A DNA stretch of 64,000 nucleotides, taken from Hamadaea sp. GTDB taxonomy: Bacteria; Actinomycetota; Actinomycetes; Mycobacteriales; Micromonosporaceae. Below, piece after piece: positions 44,087 through 52,005 of this stretch. Each line of letters begins with the position of its first letter. Position 1 is the first letter of the stretch. The position numbers and the translations under genes were made by a program. The stretch spans positions 1-64,000 of the forward strand of contig NZ_JABFVK010000087.1 of the NCBI RefSeq assembly GCF_013362815.1, in the 5' to 3' direction. The notes below the pieces were generated by a model that saw only the letters and a list, made by a program, of their open reading frames with translations, did no database searches and was not told the origin of the DNA.

Positions 44087-45175
44087 CTACGACAAGGTCG
44101 CCTGCATTGCGGCACGGAGTGCGGAAGCCGACTCCTCCGGCGGGATGTCGTTGACGAAGGCGCCCATCGCCGACTCCGAACCGGCGAGGTACTTCAGCTT
44201 CCCGGGACCCCGCCGGATGCTGAACAACTGCAGGTGGAGGTAGGCGAGCTCGCGGTCTTCGCGTACCGGTGCCTGATGCCAGGCCCCGATGTAAGGCATG
44301 GGAGCGTCGAAGAGCGCGTCGAAACCGCGTACAAGTGAAAGCCACAGCGGAGCCGCGGCCTCGCGCTCTTCGTCGGACAGCGCGGCGAGGTCCGGGACCT
44401 GGCGGTGCGGCGCGAGATGGACCTCGAACGGCCAGCGCGCGAAGGCCGGCACGAAGGCGGTCCAGTGGTCGTTGCGCGCGAGGACGCGCGCACCGTCCGC
44501 GATCTCCGCGGCCAGGACGTCCGCGTAGAGGTTGCGGCCGGTGGCCTCGTGGTGGCGGCGCGCGGCCGCGAGATGCTGCCGGGTCTTGGGCGTGACATAG
44601 GGGTACGCGTAAATCTGCCCGTGTGGGTGGTGCATCGTGACACCGATCTCGACACCGCGGTTCTCGAAGCAGAAGACCTGCTCGACGCCGGGAACCTGAG
44701 ACAGTTCGGCGGTACGCTGCGCCAGCGCGGCGAGGACGGTGCGCACCCGGGTCTCGGAGAGCCTGCCGAAGGACGATTCGTGGTCCGGTGTGAAGCACAC
44801 GACCTCGCAGCGGCCGACGCCCGGCCGGGTGCTGGGGTAGTCGTCACTCGCCGGCTCGATGGGAGCGCTCGTCGAGAACGACGGGAATCGGTTCTCGAAG
44901 ACGACCACGTCGTAGTCGTCGGCGGGGATCTCCGTGAAGTAGTCGGGCTTCGACGGGCACAACGGGCATTCGCTGGTCGGCGGCAGCAGCGGGCGGCCCT
45001 GACGGCTGCTCGCGATGGCCACCCATTCCTCGGTCAGCGGGTCGCGCCGCAGCTGGGTCGGCGCGGGCGGGGCCGCGAGATCCCGCTGGTCCACCGAGGC
45101 GCGTACGGCGTCGTCGGCCTCGTCGAAGTAGATCAGCTCGCGGCCGTCGGCCAAGCGGATCGAGGTGTGCTTCAC
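44087..45175 (-). CDS. galT: Galactose-1-phosphate uridylyltransferase
   Basis: A 362-residue GalT of the Leloir pathway, exchanging UMP between UDP-glucose and galactose-1-phosphate. The active site HPHGQ lies in MHHPHGQIYAYPY; the Zn site includes CPLCPSK. RDPLTEEWVAIASSRQGRP and FEVHLAPHRQVPDL are conserved. The GTG start overlaps the stop of the DeoR-type regulator (GTGA). galK and galE are not in the window, so the regulator-galT pair stands apart from a full gal operon. Confidence 0.95.
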   Translation of the reverse strand: MKHTSIRLADGRELIYFDEADDAVRASVDQRDLAAPPAPTQLRRDPLTEEWVAIASSRQGRPLLPPTSECPLCPSKPDYFTEIPADDYDVVVFENRFPSFSTSAPIEPASDDYPSTRPGVGRCEVVCFTPDHESSFGRLSETRVRTVLAALAQRTAELSQVPGVEQVFCFENRGVEIGVTMHHPHGQIYAYPYVTPKTRQHLAAARRHHEATGRNLYADVLAAEIADGARVLARNDHWTAFVPAFARWPFEVHLAPHRQVPDLAALSDEEREAAAPLWLSLVRGFDALFDAPMPYIGAWHQAPVREDRELAYLHLQLFSIRRGPGKLKYLAGSESAMGAFVNDIPPEESASALRAAMQATLS

Positions 45176-45945
45176 GGTTGGTCCTTTGTGATGAGGAGTT
45201 CGGTTTCCCGGAGGGTCTCGCGGGCCTCGTCGGGGAGACCGCCGTCGGTGACGAGGACGTGCGCCTCATCGAGTTCGGCGATCGAGGCGATGCCGACGAC
45301 GTCCCATTTGGAGGAGTCGGCCACCACGACCGTGCGGCGGGCGGAATCGATCAACGCCCGGTCGGTCTCGGCCTCCAGCAGATTCGGAGTGGTGAACCCG
45401 GCCCGGACGCTCATCCCGTGTACACCGAGGAACAGCAGATCGACGTGCAGACTGCGGATCGCCGCACTCGCGATCGGGCCCACCAACGCGTCCGACGGCG
45501 TACGCACCCCGCCCGTGAGCACGACGGTCTGGTCGGCGCGCCCGGCCCGATGGAAGAGGTCGGCGACCGGGATCGAATTGGTCACCACGGTCAGTCCTTC
45601 GACCTGGGTGAGTCGTTGCGCCAAGCGGGCGGTCGTCGTCCCGGCCGACAGCGCGATCGCCGTCCCCGGCTGGACCAACTCCGCAGCGCGGTCGGCGATC
45701 GCTTCCTTCTGCCGCTGGTGGAGCTCCGCCTTGGCGGCGAACCCGGGTTCCTCGGTGGCCCCCGGCCGCAGCGCGGTCGCACCACCGTGCACCTTGAGAA
45801 TCAGCCCGCGATCGGACAGCATCTCCAAGTCACGACGGATGGTCATGTCCGAGACGCCGAACCGGTCCACCAGGTCGGCTACGCGTACGCCGCCGGTCGC
45901 CCGGACCGCGTCCAAGATCGCGGCCTGCCGCTGGGCTGCGAGCAC
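45172..45945 (-). CDS. DeoR/GlpR-family transcriptional regulator
   Basis: A 257-residue repressor with an N-terminal helix-turn-helix (VADLVDRFGVSDMTIRRDLEML, residues 22-43) and a sugar-phosphate-sensing DeoR C-terminal domain (LSAGTTTARLAQ, LTGGVRTPSDALVGPIA, FLGVHG). Such proteins respond to phosphorylated sugars; with galT next in the operon, galactose-1-phosphate or a related compound is a plausible signal (inference). The GTG start has GGAGG 5 bp upstream. A perfect palindrome just upstream is a candidate autoregulatory site. Confidence 0.93.
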   Translation of the reverse strand: MLAAQRQAAILDAVRATGGVRVADLVDRFGVSDMTIRRDLEMLSDRGLILKVHGGATALRPGATEEPGFAAKAELHQRQKEAIADRAAELVQPGTAIALSAGTTTARLAQRLTQVEGLTVVTNSIPVADLFHRAGRADQTVVLTGGVRTPSDALVGPIASAAIRSLHVDLLFLGVHGMSVRAGFTTPNLLEAETDRALIDSARRTVVVADSSKWDVVGIASIAELDEAHVLVTDGGLPDEARETLRETELLITKDQP

Positions 45946-45969
45946 TGCGCCTCCAGGTGAACATGCTCA

Positions 45970-45987
45970 AACGTGTCTCAACACGTT
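45970..45987. promoter_or_regulatory. Candidate operator of the DeoR-type regulator
   Basis: AACGTGTCTCAACACGTT is an 18-bp inverted repeat with a 4-bp centre, 25 bp before the regulator start. TCAAAC and CCAACA flank it as partial direct repeats. Its position would let the repressor block its own promoter and that of galT. Confidence 0.55.
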
Positions 45988-46018
45988 CCAACATACACCC
46001 CCACTGCGGAGCAGCGCT

Positions 46019-46072
46019 GGATCAGGGTTCTGGGTCGAATCTTGGCGCGAATACGACCCAGAACCCTGATCC
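46019..46072. repeat. Family A palindrome, copy 2
   Basis: A perfect 19-bp stem GGATCAGGGTTCTGGGTCG / CGACCCAGAACCCTGATCC around AATCTTGGCGCGAATA. The left flank CGCTGG is kept, the right flank is lost. It lies between the DeoR-type gene and the 3' end of the GT2 gene. Confidence 0.95.
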
Positions 46073-46074
46073 GG

Positions 46075-46129
46075 CGGAAGGCCGGCGGAAGGCCGGCGGA
46101 AGGCCAGCGGAAGGCCAGCGGAAGGCCAG
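46075..46129. repeat. 11-bp minisatellite, five copies
   Basis: CGGAAGGCCGG repeated five times without a gap (units 3-5 read CGGAAGGCCAG). It starts 2 bp after the family A palindrome and ends 9 bp before the GT2 stop codon. Copy number is likely to vary between strains. Confidence 0.95.
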
Positions 46130-46138
46130 CGCAGAAAA

Positions 46139-47050
46139 CTAGATCCCGTGGCCGTGCTTGTGCAGCGCACTCAGCACCCGCTCGATCCGCACGGCCCCGG
46201 TCAGCGCAGCGAGGGCGATGGCAGCCCGAGGCTCCCGCCAGTTCGCGCGTACGGTCTCCCGGGTCCACTTCCAGGCGTCCGAGCGGTTGCCGGCCGCCGC
46301 CGACCAGCAGGCGAGCTGGCCGTACACCCGGGCGGCGCCGGGCGGACAGCCCTTGATCTCGGGATGCCGGGCCATCATCCAGCGCAGCGACGAGATCTTG
46401 GTGGCGTACTCGTAGGCGTAGAACGAACTCCGGCCCCACAGCACCCGCACGAGCGGCTCGTCGACGTGCAGGATCGGATGCCGCCGCGCCGCCCGGATCA
46501 GCAGGTCCCAGTCCTCGTTCTGGCTGCCCGGGGCGTCTTCGGCGACCATTCCGGTCTCGATCAGCGCGGTTCGCCGGAACAGGAACCCCGAGGAGTGCAG
46601 CATCGCCATCCGGGACCGCGCAAGATCATCGATGGTCACGAGGTCACACCCGGCCAGCCGGATGCTGCGCCGGTCCGCGTACTGCACCTCGATCGCGCAG
46701 GTCACCATCTCGGCCTCCGCGTGATGGCGCAAGGCCGTCACCTGGTCCCGCAGCTTGTTCGGCACCCAGACGTCGTCGTCGTCACAGAAAGCCACCAGGT
46801 CCGCGTCACACTCCAGGATGCCGGTGTTCCGGGCTCCGGCCAATCCAGGGGTACGCACATTGCAGTGCACGGTCACCGGACGTTCGTCGTCGGATTCCCG
46901 GGACGGGTCGGGCTCGGCCTGGTCGTAGACGACGAGGATGCGGATGGGGCCCTCGTAGTCCTGCTCCAGGATGCCGTCGATCGTGCGGGTGAGCAGCTCG
47001 GGCCGGTCGCGTGTCGGCACGACTACATCAACCGAAGGCCAGATCGTCAT
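46139..47050 (-). CDS. Glycosyltransferase family 2
   Basis: A 303-residue GT-A fold transferase: VDVVVPTRDRPELLTRTIDGIL at the N-terminus, the metal-binding AFCDDDDVWVPNKL (about residues 93-106), and NEDWDLLIRAARR as the acceptor-side ED motif. It should add a sugar from a nucleotide-sugar donor; donor and acceptor cannot be deduced. ATG 47050 overlaps the stop of the upstream sulfotransferase (ATGA), and the frame upstream of it is the sulfotransferase antiphase. The pair forms a small operon at the left edge of the polysaccharide locus. Confidence 0.9.
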   Translation of the reverse strand: MTIWPSVDVVVPTRDRPELLTRTIDGILEQDYEGPIRILVVYDQAEPDPSRESDDERPVTVHCNVRTPGLAGARNTGILECDADLVAFCDDDDVWVPNKLRDQVTALRHHAEAEMVTCAIEVQYADRRSIRLAGCDLVTIDDLARSRMAMLHSSGFLFRRTALIETGMVAEDAPGSQNEDWDLLIRAARRHPILHVDEPLVRVLWGRSSFYAYEYATKISSLRWMMARHPEIKGCPPGAARVYGQLACWSAAAGNRSDAWKWTRETVRANWREPRAAIALAALTGAVRIERVLSALHKHGHGI

Positions 47051-47988
47051 CGCTTGACCCCCAATTCGTACCCGTACGCCTTGAGCATCGGCGCGCACAC
47101 CGCGTTCACGACTGCCCGTTGTCTCGGTGCGAGGTGCGTACGCCAAGCGTCGTCCTGTCGCAGGGGCACGACGCCCGTGGCGAACCGCATCGGGTTCCCG
47201 GCAGCGCTGTGCGACACGCCCAGGGTCACCTGGTCGGATTCCAGCCATCCGAGGTCCACTGCGGACGGGTCGAGCCCGGCGAACGTGACCAGCCGCCGCA
47301 GCGTCGACTGCGGATCGGCGAGGAATTCCTCATAGCGCAGCGTGCGTACGCGTACGCCCCGGCGGCGGAGCAGCGAGAACGCGGCGTTGTGCGCGGTCCA
47401 CAGCAGAGCCGAGCGCGCCGGGGAGTACCTGGTCATCTCGTCGGTGGCCGCCTCCGGCCGGAGCACCTTCTTCGTCCACGAGTACGCCACCCCACGAGGG
47501 TCCCGAACCACATGCAGTACGCGAAGGTCGAGCGGTGGTTCGGCACTTGTCGCGTAGCGGAGAACATGAGCGAGCGCGGAGTGCTTCGACGAATCCACGA
47601 TCACCTCCGCGCCGCTGACGGCGGCCGCTGCCTCGTAGATGCGGACGTAGTAGTCGGCGTATTCGCGTACCAGTTCGGCATAGCCGCTGGGCACGCGAGT
47701 CGCGAGGCGCGGGATGTGGCGGGTGCGTTCGACCAGATCGCGCAGCGCGAGGACCCGATGGACGTCGACCCGGTGCCAGCCGCCGAAGGCCGCGATGCCG
47801 ACGCGTTCCCAGAAGTCGCAGCCCCAGAAGTGGCTGCCGCAGGCGCATTTCTCGTCGTCGCGCAGGTCGCGCTGCCAGAGATGGACCAGCTCGCCGACGG
47901 CGCAGACGCCCGGCACCTCGCCGAGGACGCGCTCGATCAGCGTCGTGCCGCTGCGTCCCAGCCCGCCGAGGAAGATGACCCGCGCCAT
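47047..47988 (-). CDS. Sulfotransferase (PAPS-dependent), family 1
   Basis: A 313-residue sulfotransferase. The 5'-phosphosulfate-binding loop is FLGGLGRSGTTLIERVL (residues 6-22) and the 3'-phosphate-binding region VHVVRDPRGVAYSW contains the Arg-Asp-Pro motif. It transfers sulfate from PAPS to a hydroxyl or amine, here most likely on a glycan, given the GT2 partner that overlaps it by 4 bp and the polysaccharide genes to the right. It is divergent from the WecB/TagA-type transferase. Confidence 0.9.
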   Translation of the reverse strand: MARVIFLGGLGRSGTTLIERVLGEVPGVCAVGELVHLWQRDLRDDEKCACGSHFWGCDFWERVGIAAFGGWHRVDVHRVLALRDLVERTRHIPRLATRVPSGYAELVREYADYYVRIYEAAAAVSGAEVIVDSSKHSALAHVLRYATSAEPPLDLRVLHVVRDPRGVAYSWTKKVLRPEAATDEMTRYSPARSALLWTAHNAAFSLLRRRGVRVRTLRYEEFLADPQSTLRRLVTFAGLDPSAVDLGWLESDQVTLGVSHSAAGNPMRFATGVVPLRQDDAWRTHLAPRQRAVVNAVCAPMLKAYGYELGVKR

Positions 47989-48077
47989 CGGCGCACCCCC
48001 TGCACGGTTGTGTCGGTTCGTGTGTCACTGCGGTTAACGAGTGATACGCAGGCATTGACCCGCTATTGTCCAATTTC

Positions 48078-48929
48078 GTGGGAAATGAGCGCGTGAGACT
48101 GGCCGGCCGGGAATTCGACGCGATCACCGAGGAAGAGGTCGCCGCCTGCGTCGTGGAGGCGCTGAGCCGGGGCGAAGGCGGCCGGATCGTCACCCCGAAC
48201 GTCGACATCCTGCGGCTCGCCGACAGCGACCGCCCGATCGCGGCAGAGGTACGCAGCTTCCTCGACGACGCCACCCTCGTGGTCGCCGACGGCATGCCGC
48301 TGGTGTGGGCGAGCAAACTCGCGGGCAACCCGTTGCCCGAACGGGTCGCCGGATCCAGCCTGATCTGGACGATCTCGCAGGCCATCGGTGACATCGCCGG
48401 ATCGGTCTACCTGCTCGGCGGAGCGCCGGTGCCGTCGGCGACCGAACCGGCGGAAGGCGACGACTGGCTGCTCATGGCCTCTGCCGTGGGGGTCGCCGGG
48501 CGTACCGCTGACGGAGCGCACCGGGCCGCCGCGGAACTCGCCGCCGCCTGCCCCGGGCTGGCCATCGCAGGCTGCTCGGCCCCACCGTTCGGCTTCGACT
48601 CCGATCCCGACTTGTACGCCCCAGTGCTGGACGCCGTGATCGCCGCCCGTCCCGACGTCTGCTTCGTCGGCCTGGGCTTCCCGCGGCAGGAGCGGGTGAT
48701 CACCGATCTCCGTGACGCCCTGCCGTCGACCTGGTTCCTCGGCTGCGGGGCGGCGATCAACTTCATCGCCGGTGAGCAGCAGCGGGCCCCGATCTGGATG
48801 CAGCGCAGTGGACTCGAATGGGCGCACCGGCTGGCCCAGGAGCCGCGGCGGCTCGCCTCTCGCTACTTGCGCCACGACGCCCCGTACGCCGTCCGGCTGC
48901 TCGCGGGCGCCGCCCTCCGCCGCCCCTGA
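48078..48929 (+). CDS. WecB/TagA/CpsF family glycosyltransferase
   Basis: A GT26-family transferase of about 283 residues: VTPNVDILRLADSDRPI, VADGMPLVWASKLAG, PLPERVAGSSL (donor site), VGLGFPRQERVI and the C-terminal RAPIWMQRSGLEWAHRL with the Gln-Glu/Arg residues of the family. These enzymes add the second sugar (for example N-acetylmannosaminuronate) onto an undecaprenyl-linked sugar. Starts at TTG 48066, GTG 48078 or GTG 48093 are possible; none has a clear ribosome-binding site, so I chose the middle one. It is the only rightward gene of the left half of the locus. Confidence 0.9.
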   Translation: MGNERVRLAGREFDAITEEEVAACVVEALSRGEGGRIVTPNVDILRLADSDRPIAAEVRSFLDDATLVVADGMPLVWASKLAGNPLPERVAGSSLIWTISQAIGDIAGSVYLLGGAPVPSATEPAEGDDWLLMASAVGVAGRTADGAHRAAAELAAACPGLAIAGCSAPPFGFDSDPDLYAPVLDAVIAARPDVCFVGLGFPRQERVITDLRDALPSTWFLGCGAAINFIAGEQQRAPIWMQRSGLEWAHRLAQEPRRLASRYLRHDAPYAVRLLAGAALRRP

Positions 48930-48961
48930 CCCCCTCGCGCCCCGCGCTCGCGTTCGCTTTC

Positions 48962-49026
48962 GCGCTGGATCAGGGTTCTGGGTCGAATCTTGCGCCTTGA
49001 TTCGACCCAGAACCCTGATCCAGCGC
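48962..49026. repeat. Family A palindrome, copy 3 (perfect)
   Basis: The reference copy: a perfect 28-bp stem starting GCGCTGGATCAGGGTTCTGG with a 9-nt loop TTGCGCCTT. It lies between the convergent stops of the WecB-type and DUF559 genes (32 and 17 bp away). Apart from its outermost bases it is identical to the copy at 50016. Confidence 0.97.
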
Positions 49027-49043
49027 AGCTGATCTGGGAGACG

Positions 49044-49955
49044 TCAGGAGTCGGAGAGGTGCGGCCGTTCGGGCCACCCGCGTTTCCGGAGCGCGGCGAG
49101 AACTTCTGCTACGACAGCCGGAAGGTCGCGGCGTAGCCGATCCCCGGTTACGTGAATGACGAGCCAGCCGGCGAGGACTTGCTGGTTCAATCGAACACGG
49201 TCGCGGGCGAGGTCCGACCGCGAACTGTGGTACTCGAAGCCGTCGTATTCGAGCGCGACGCGATAATCCGGCCAGGCCATGTCCACGCGCGCGATGAACG
49301 CTCCGCGATGGGTGATCACGAATTGGGTGACCGGGCGGGGAACGCCGTTCGTGACGAGCATAAGCCGGCCGCGAGATTCTCCGGGCGACTCCGCGCCGCC
49401 ATCGGCCAGCCGGGTGGCCTGCAGAAAGCGCTGCCAGTACGCCTCGGCCGCCCGCTCCCACGCGTACTTCTCCAGTTCTGCCACCGTGACGAGACGTCGG
49501 CCCAGGAACTGATCCAGATAGACGATGGCGTCTGCCAACGGGCGATGGCGAACGAGATCCCAGCATGCGCGAGTCGGCGATGCGATCCGCAGCCCGGCCA
49601 GGTCGCGTACGTCGTCGGCAAGCGTCGGCCCGTGATGCAGGAGCACGCCCTTGACTGGGCCATGAGGCGCGGGCAGTAACAGCTCGACGAGGTCGGTCGC
49701 ACTGAGCGGAATCCCGTACGCGAATGCGGCCGAGACTCCGGTAAGGATGCCCTCCGGCAAGAGGTGTTCAACCGCGGCTGCGCATCTAGTCAGGTGATCC
49801 ACTTCCGCAGTTGCTTCCACATACACATCCCGAAAGAGTCTCCGCCAGGTCTTGCCGGACAGCTGCGTCCGAGTGACGAGACCTTCGCGTACGGCGTCGC
49901 CACCCCGGAAGATCCGTCCCCGGAGTGCTGGTGGAATCTGTGGTCGACGCGGCAT
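49044..49955 (-). CDS. AbiEi-like/DUF559 domain protein
   Basis: A 303-residue protein with an N-terminal winged-helix-like region (AVREGLVTRTQLSGKTWRRLFRDVYVEA) similar to AbiEi-type antitoxin-like proteins and a C-terminal DUF559 domain, a restriction-endonuclease-like fold: ARVDMAWPDYRVALEYDGFEYH (Asp and Glu candidates for metal binding) then RLNQQVLAGWLVIHVTGDRL. Many actinobacteria have multiple such proteins; function is not established and no partner toxin gene is adjacent. The gene is bracketed by two near-identical family A palindromes (48962 and 50016) and separates the polysaccharide operon from the WecB-type gene. Confidence 0.82.
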   Translation of the reverse strand: MPRRPQIPPALRGRIFRGGDAVREGLVTRTQLSGKTWRRLFRDVYVEATAEVDHLTRCAAAVEHLLPEGILTGVSAAFAYGIPLSATDLVELLLPAPHGPVKGVLLHHGPTLADDVRDLAGLRIASPTRACWDLVRHRPLADAIVYLDQFLGRRLVTVAELEKYAWERAAEAYWQRFLQATRLADGGAESPGESRGRLMLVTNGVPRPVTQFVITHRGAFIARVDMAWPDYRVALEYDGFEYHSSRSDLARDRVRLNQQVLAGWLVIHVTGDRLRRDLPAVVAEVLAALRKRGWPERPHLSDS

Positions 49956-50015
49956 CAGCCGACCGTTGCAGTCGGGATGGTGAGATCACAACGCCTGTGG
50001 ATAACCCGCCACAGT

Positions 50016-50072
50016 TGGATCAGGGTTCTGGGTCGAATCTTGCGCCTTGATTCGACCCAGAACCCTGATCCA
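50016..50072. repeat. Family A palindrome, copy 4 (perfect)
   Basis: A perfect 24-bp stem (TGGATCAGGGTTCTGGGTCG at the left) around the same 9-nt loop as copy 3. It begins 61 bp upstream of the DUF559 start and ends 8 bp before the stop of the leftward GH26-like gene, so it may also act at the end of the polysaccharide operon. Confidence 0.97.
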
Positions 50073-50080
50073 GCGCCAAA

Positions 50081-51055
50081 CTAGTGGGGGGTGAGCGAGG
50101 TGAACGAGGAGCGGAAGGCGGCGAACGCCGCAGCGTCGTTCACCAGCCGGAATCGCCCGTTCTCCCCGTTGCCGTCGGGATCGGATTCGAAGTAGGCCAC
50201 CGCCTTGATCTGCGGCCAGCTCTGCACGAAGGCAGCGGCGTCGGAAAGCCAGCGAACCCGCGTCGGCGGACCCCAACTGCGGGCGACGCCGAATTCCCCG
50301 ACGACGATGGGCTTCGGGCGTTGGGCGGCCCAGAGGAGGAACGGGGCGAGGAGGTCTCGCAGCGACGCGTACTTGCTTCCGGCGTACGCGTCGACGCAGA
50401 TCCAGTCCACCGTGTCGTCGCCGGGGTAGAAGGCGGCTGCCCGGCCGGCGGCGAAACCTTCCGCGGTCGGGCACCACACCCAGGCGACGTTGCGTACGCC
50501 TTCTTCAGCGAACACCGCTCGAATGTGCCGCCAGGCGGCGATGTAGTCCTCGGGGCTCCACATCGTGGCGGCCAGGTTCGGCCGGTCCATCTCCCAGCGG
50601 ACGCGAAGCAGCACCGGATCGCCGAAGCGGCGGAGCTCGGCGGCCCGCGTACGCAGGACCCGGTCGGCGTGCCCGAGGGTGATCGAGCGGGTGTCGCCGG
50701 TGGCCCAGCTGAGCATGAGCGTGCTGCCCTTGCGGCCGAGCTGGCGGTCGCTGAAGGTGTCGAACGGCTCGTCGATCCGCCGGTATGTGTTGACGATCCG
50801 CAGGCGGCTGCCGAGCGACTCCTCGTACTGGCGTACCGCCGCGATCCGGCCGGCCTGGGTGAGCTGAGGCGGCCGGACCCACGCGCCCAGCCAGGCACCG
50901 GTGATCGGCGGGGTCACCGCGCCCCCGGTGAAGGGACCGGCGTTCGGCCGGACGTCGTCCAATCGGGACGGCGTCGGCGTGGGCTTCTGCGGTGGCGGCG
51001 AGCAGGCAGTCAAGGCCAGTAGCCCGACCGCCACCGTGGCTAGAAAGCGCCTCAC
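50081..51055 (-). CDS. GH26-like glycoside hydrolase lipoprotein
   Basis: A 324-residue lipoprotein (lipobox LTAC, Cys18) with a GH26-type barrel. The probable acid/base is Glu155 in VRWEMDRPN and the nucleophile Glu254 in VVGEFGVAR; VDAYAG lies between. GH26 enzymes cleave beta-mannan and related glycans, so this one may trim or release the exported polysaccharide, but activity is only inferred. GTG 51055 overlaps the stop of the methyltransferase (GTGA). The long frame reaching further upstream is antiphase to that gene. It is the last gene of the seven-gene leftward operon. Confidence 0.87.
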   Translation of the reverse strand: MRRFLATVAVGLLALTACSPPPQKPTPTPSRLDDVRPNAGPFTGGAVTPPITGAWLGAWVRPPQLTQAGRIAAVRQYEESLGSRLRIVNTYRRIDEPFDTFSDRQLGRKGSTLMLSWATGDTRSITLGHADRVLRTRAAELRRFGDPVLLRVRWEMDRPNLAATMWSPEDYIAAWRHIRAVFAEEGVRNVAWVWCPTAEGFAAGRAAAFYPGDDTVDWICVDAYAGSKYASLRDLLAPFLLWAAQRPKPIVVGEFGVARSWGPPTRVRWLSDAAAFVQSWPQIKAVAYFESDPDGNGENGRFRLVNDAAAFAAFRSSFTSLTPH

Positions 51056-51987
51056 CAGCTCTCCGCGTCCGGGTCGCGTCGCGGCCGCTCCGGCTCCGCC
51101 GACGAAGGTTCCGCCGGCTCCGCCGAGCCCGAGGGAGCTGAAGCGCCCGAGTCGGCCGGGGCCGCCGAGTCCGAGTGCGAAGGAACGGTCGGCAACTCGG
51201 ACGTGGTCGACGTCAGGTCTCCGCTGGCCAGGCTGCCCAACGTCGGCCGGGTACGCCGGGCGATGTAGAGCACGTTGACGGCGTACTTGCCGGCGAGGCC
51301 GACCCGGGTGGCCAGATCGTCCACGAGCTGCGCGATCGGGCGTAGCCAGCGGCGGCCGTACCAGCCCTGGGTGAACAGGGCGAAGCCGCGCTGCTCGACG
51401 ACGGTGAACCCGTGCCGGTCGAGGATCGTGGCGACGTCGTCGTGGGAGAGCTCGGCGAACCAGGGCTTCGCGCCGTGGCGGCGATGACGTAGGTGCCGCA
51501 AAGAGTGGGCGTTGCCGTGGTTCTCCACGACGAGCAGTCCGGCGTCGTAGTGCGGCAGGGCCTGGGCGGCGAAGGCGATCGCCCGGTCGCGTACCACCTC
51601 GTCGACGTTGAGGAGCAGCCGGAAGACGGTGACGAGGGCGGGCGCGTCGGTCGGGACCGGAGTGGGCACCGGGCCGGTCTCGTCGATCTGGTGCATAACG
51701 GCGTACGCGCCGACCTCCTGCGCCTTGGCCAGCATGGCGGCGCTGGTGTCGTAGCCGTGCGCCCCCCGGACCAGCCCGTGCAGGATGCGGATGGCGCGGC
51801 CGGTGCCGCAGGCGAAGTCGTGCTGCACCGGACGGCGATAGGGGAACGCCCGCCGGGCCAGCCGCCGCAGGTACTCCCGCTGCCGCCGGTTGATCGCCGA
51901 CCAGTAGCTGTCGGGGGCGTACACGATGTGCTCGTATTTCTCCACCGCCGCGGAGTCCTGGAAGATCTGGGTGTAATCGGTGCGCAT
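51052..51987 (-). CDS. Class I SAM-dependent methyltransferase
   Basis: A 311-residue protein with the SAM-binding motif QHDFACGTGRAIRIL (about residues 55-69), the acidic GYDTSAAMLAKAQ and the post-motif VFRLLLNV. The last ~60 residues are a Ser/Pro/Glu-rich tail with no fold. The start MRTDYTQIFQDSAAVEKYEH is typical of small-molecule or sugar methyltransferases in polysaccharide loci. It probably methylates a sugar of the repeat unit (inference). It lies 18 bp after the flippase gene. Confidence 0.86.
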   Translation of the reverse strand: MRTDYTQIFQDSAAVEKYEHIVYAPDSYWSAINRRQREYLRRLARRAFPYRRPVQHDFACGTGRAIRILHGLVRGAHGYDTSAAMLAKAQEVGAYAVMHQIDETGPVPTPVPTDAPALVTVFRLLLNVDEVVRDRAIAFAAQALPHYDAGLLVVENHGNAHSLRHLRHRRHGAKPWFAELSHDDVATILDRHGFTVVEQRGFALFTQGWYGRRWLRPIAQLVDDLATRVGLAGKYAVNVLYIARRTRPTLGSLASGDLTSTTSELPTVPSHSDSAAPADSGASAPSGSAEPAEPSSAEPERPRRDPDAESW

Positions 51988-52005
51988 GGTTCTCCTCGAG
52001 TGTTG

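Noticed and set aside
46075-46129. CRISPR array
   Set aside because: The repeats here, at 41762-41832 and at 19803-19858 are head-to-tail minisatellites without spacers, and no cas genes are present.
49044-49955. Complete type IV toxin-antitoxin system
   Set aside because: The protein has an AbiEi-like N-terminus, but there is no adjacent AbiEii nucleotidyltransferase toxin gene.
48962-50072. Insertion sequence or transposon around the DUF559 gene
   Set aside because: No transposase motif is present and target-site duplications are not visible. The flanking palindromes belong to a family found elsewhere without genes.
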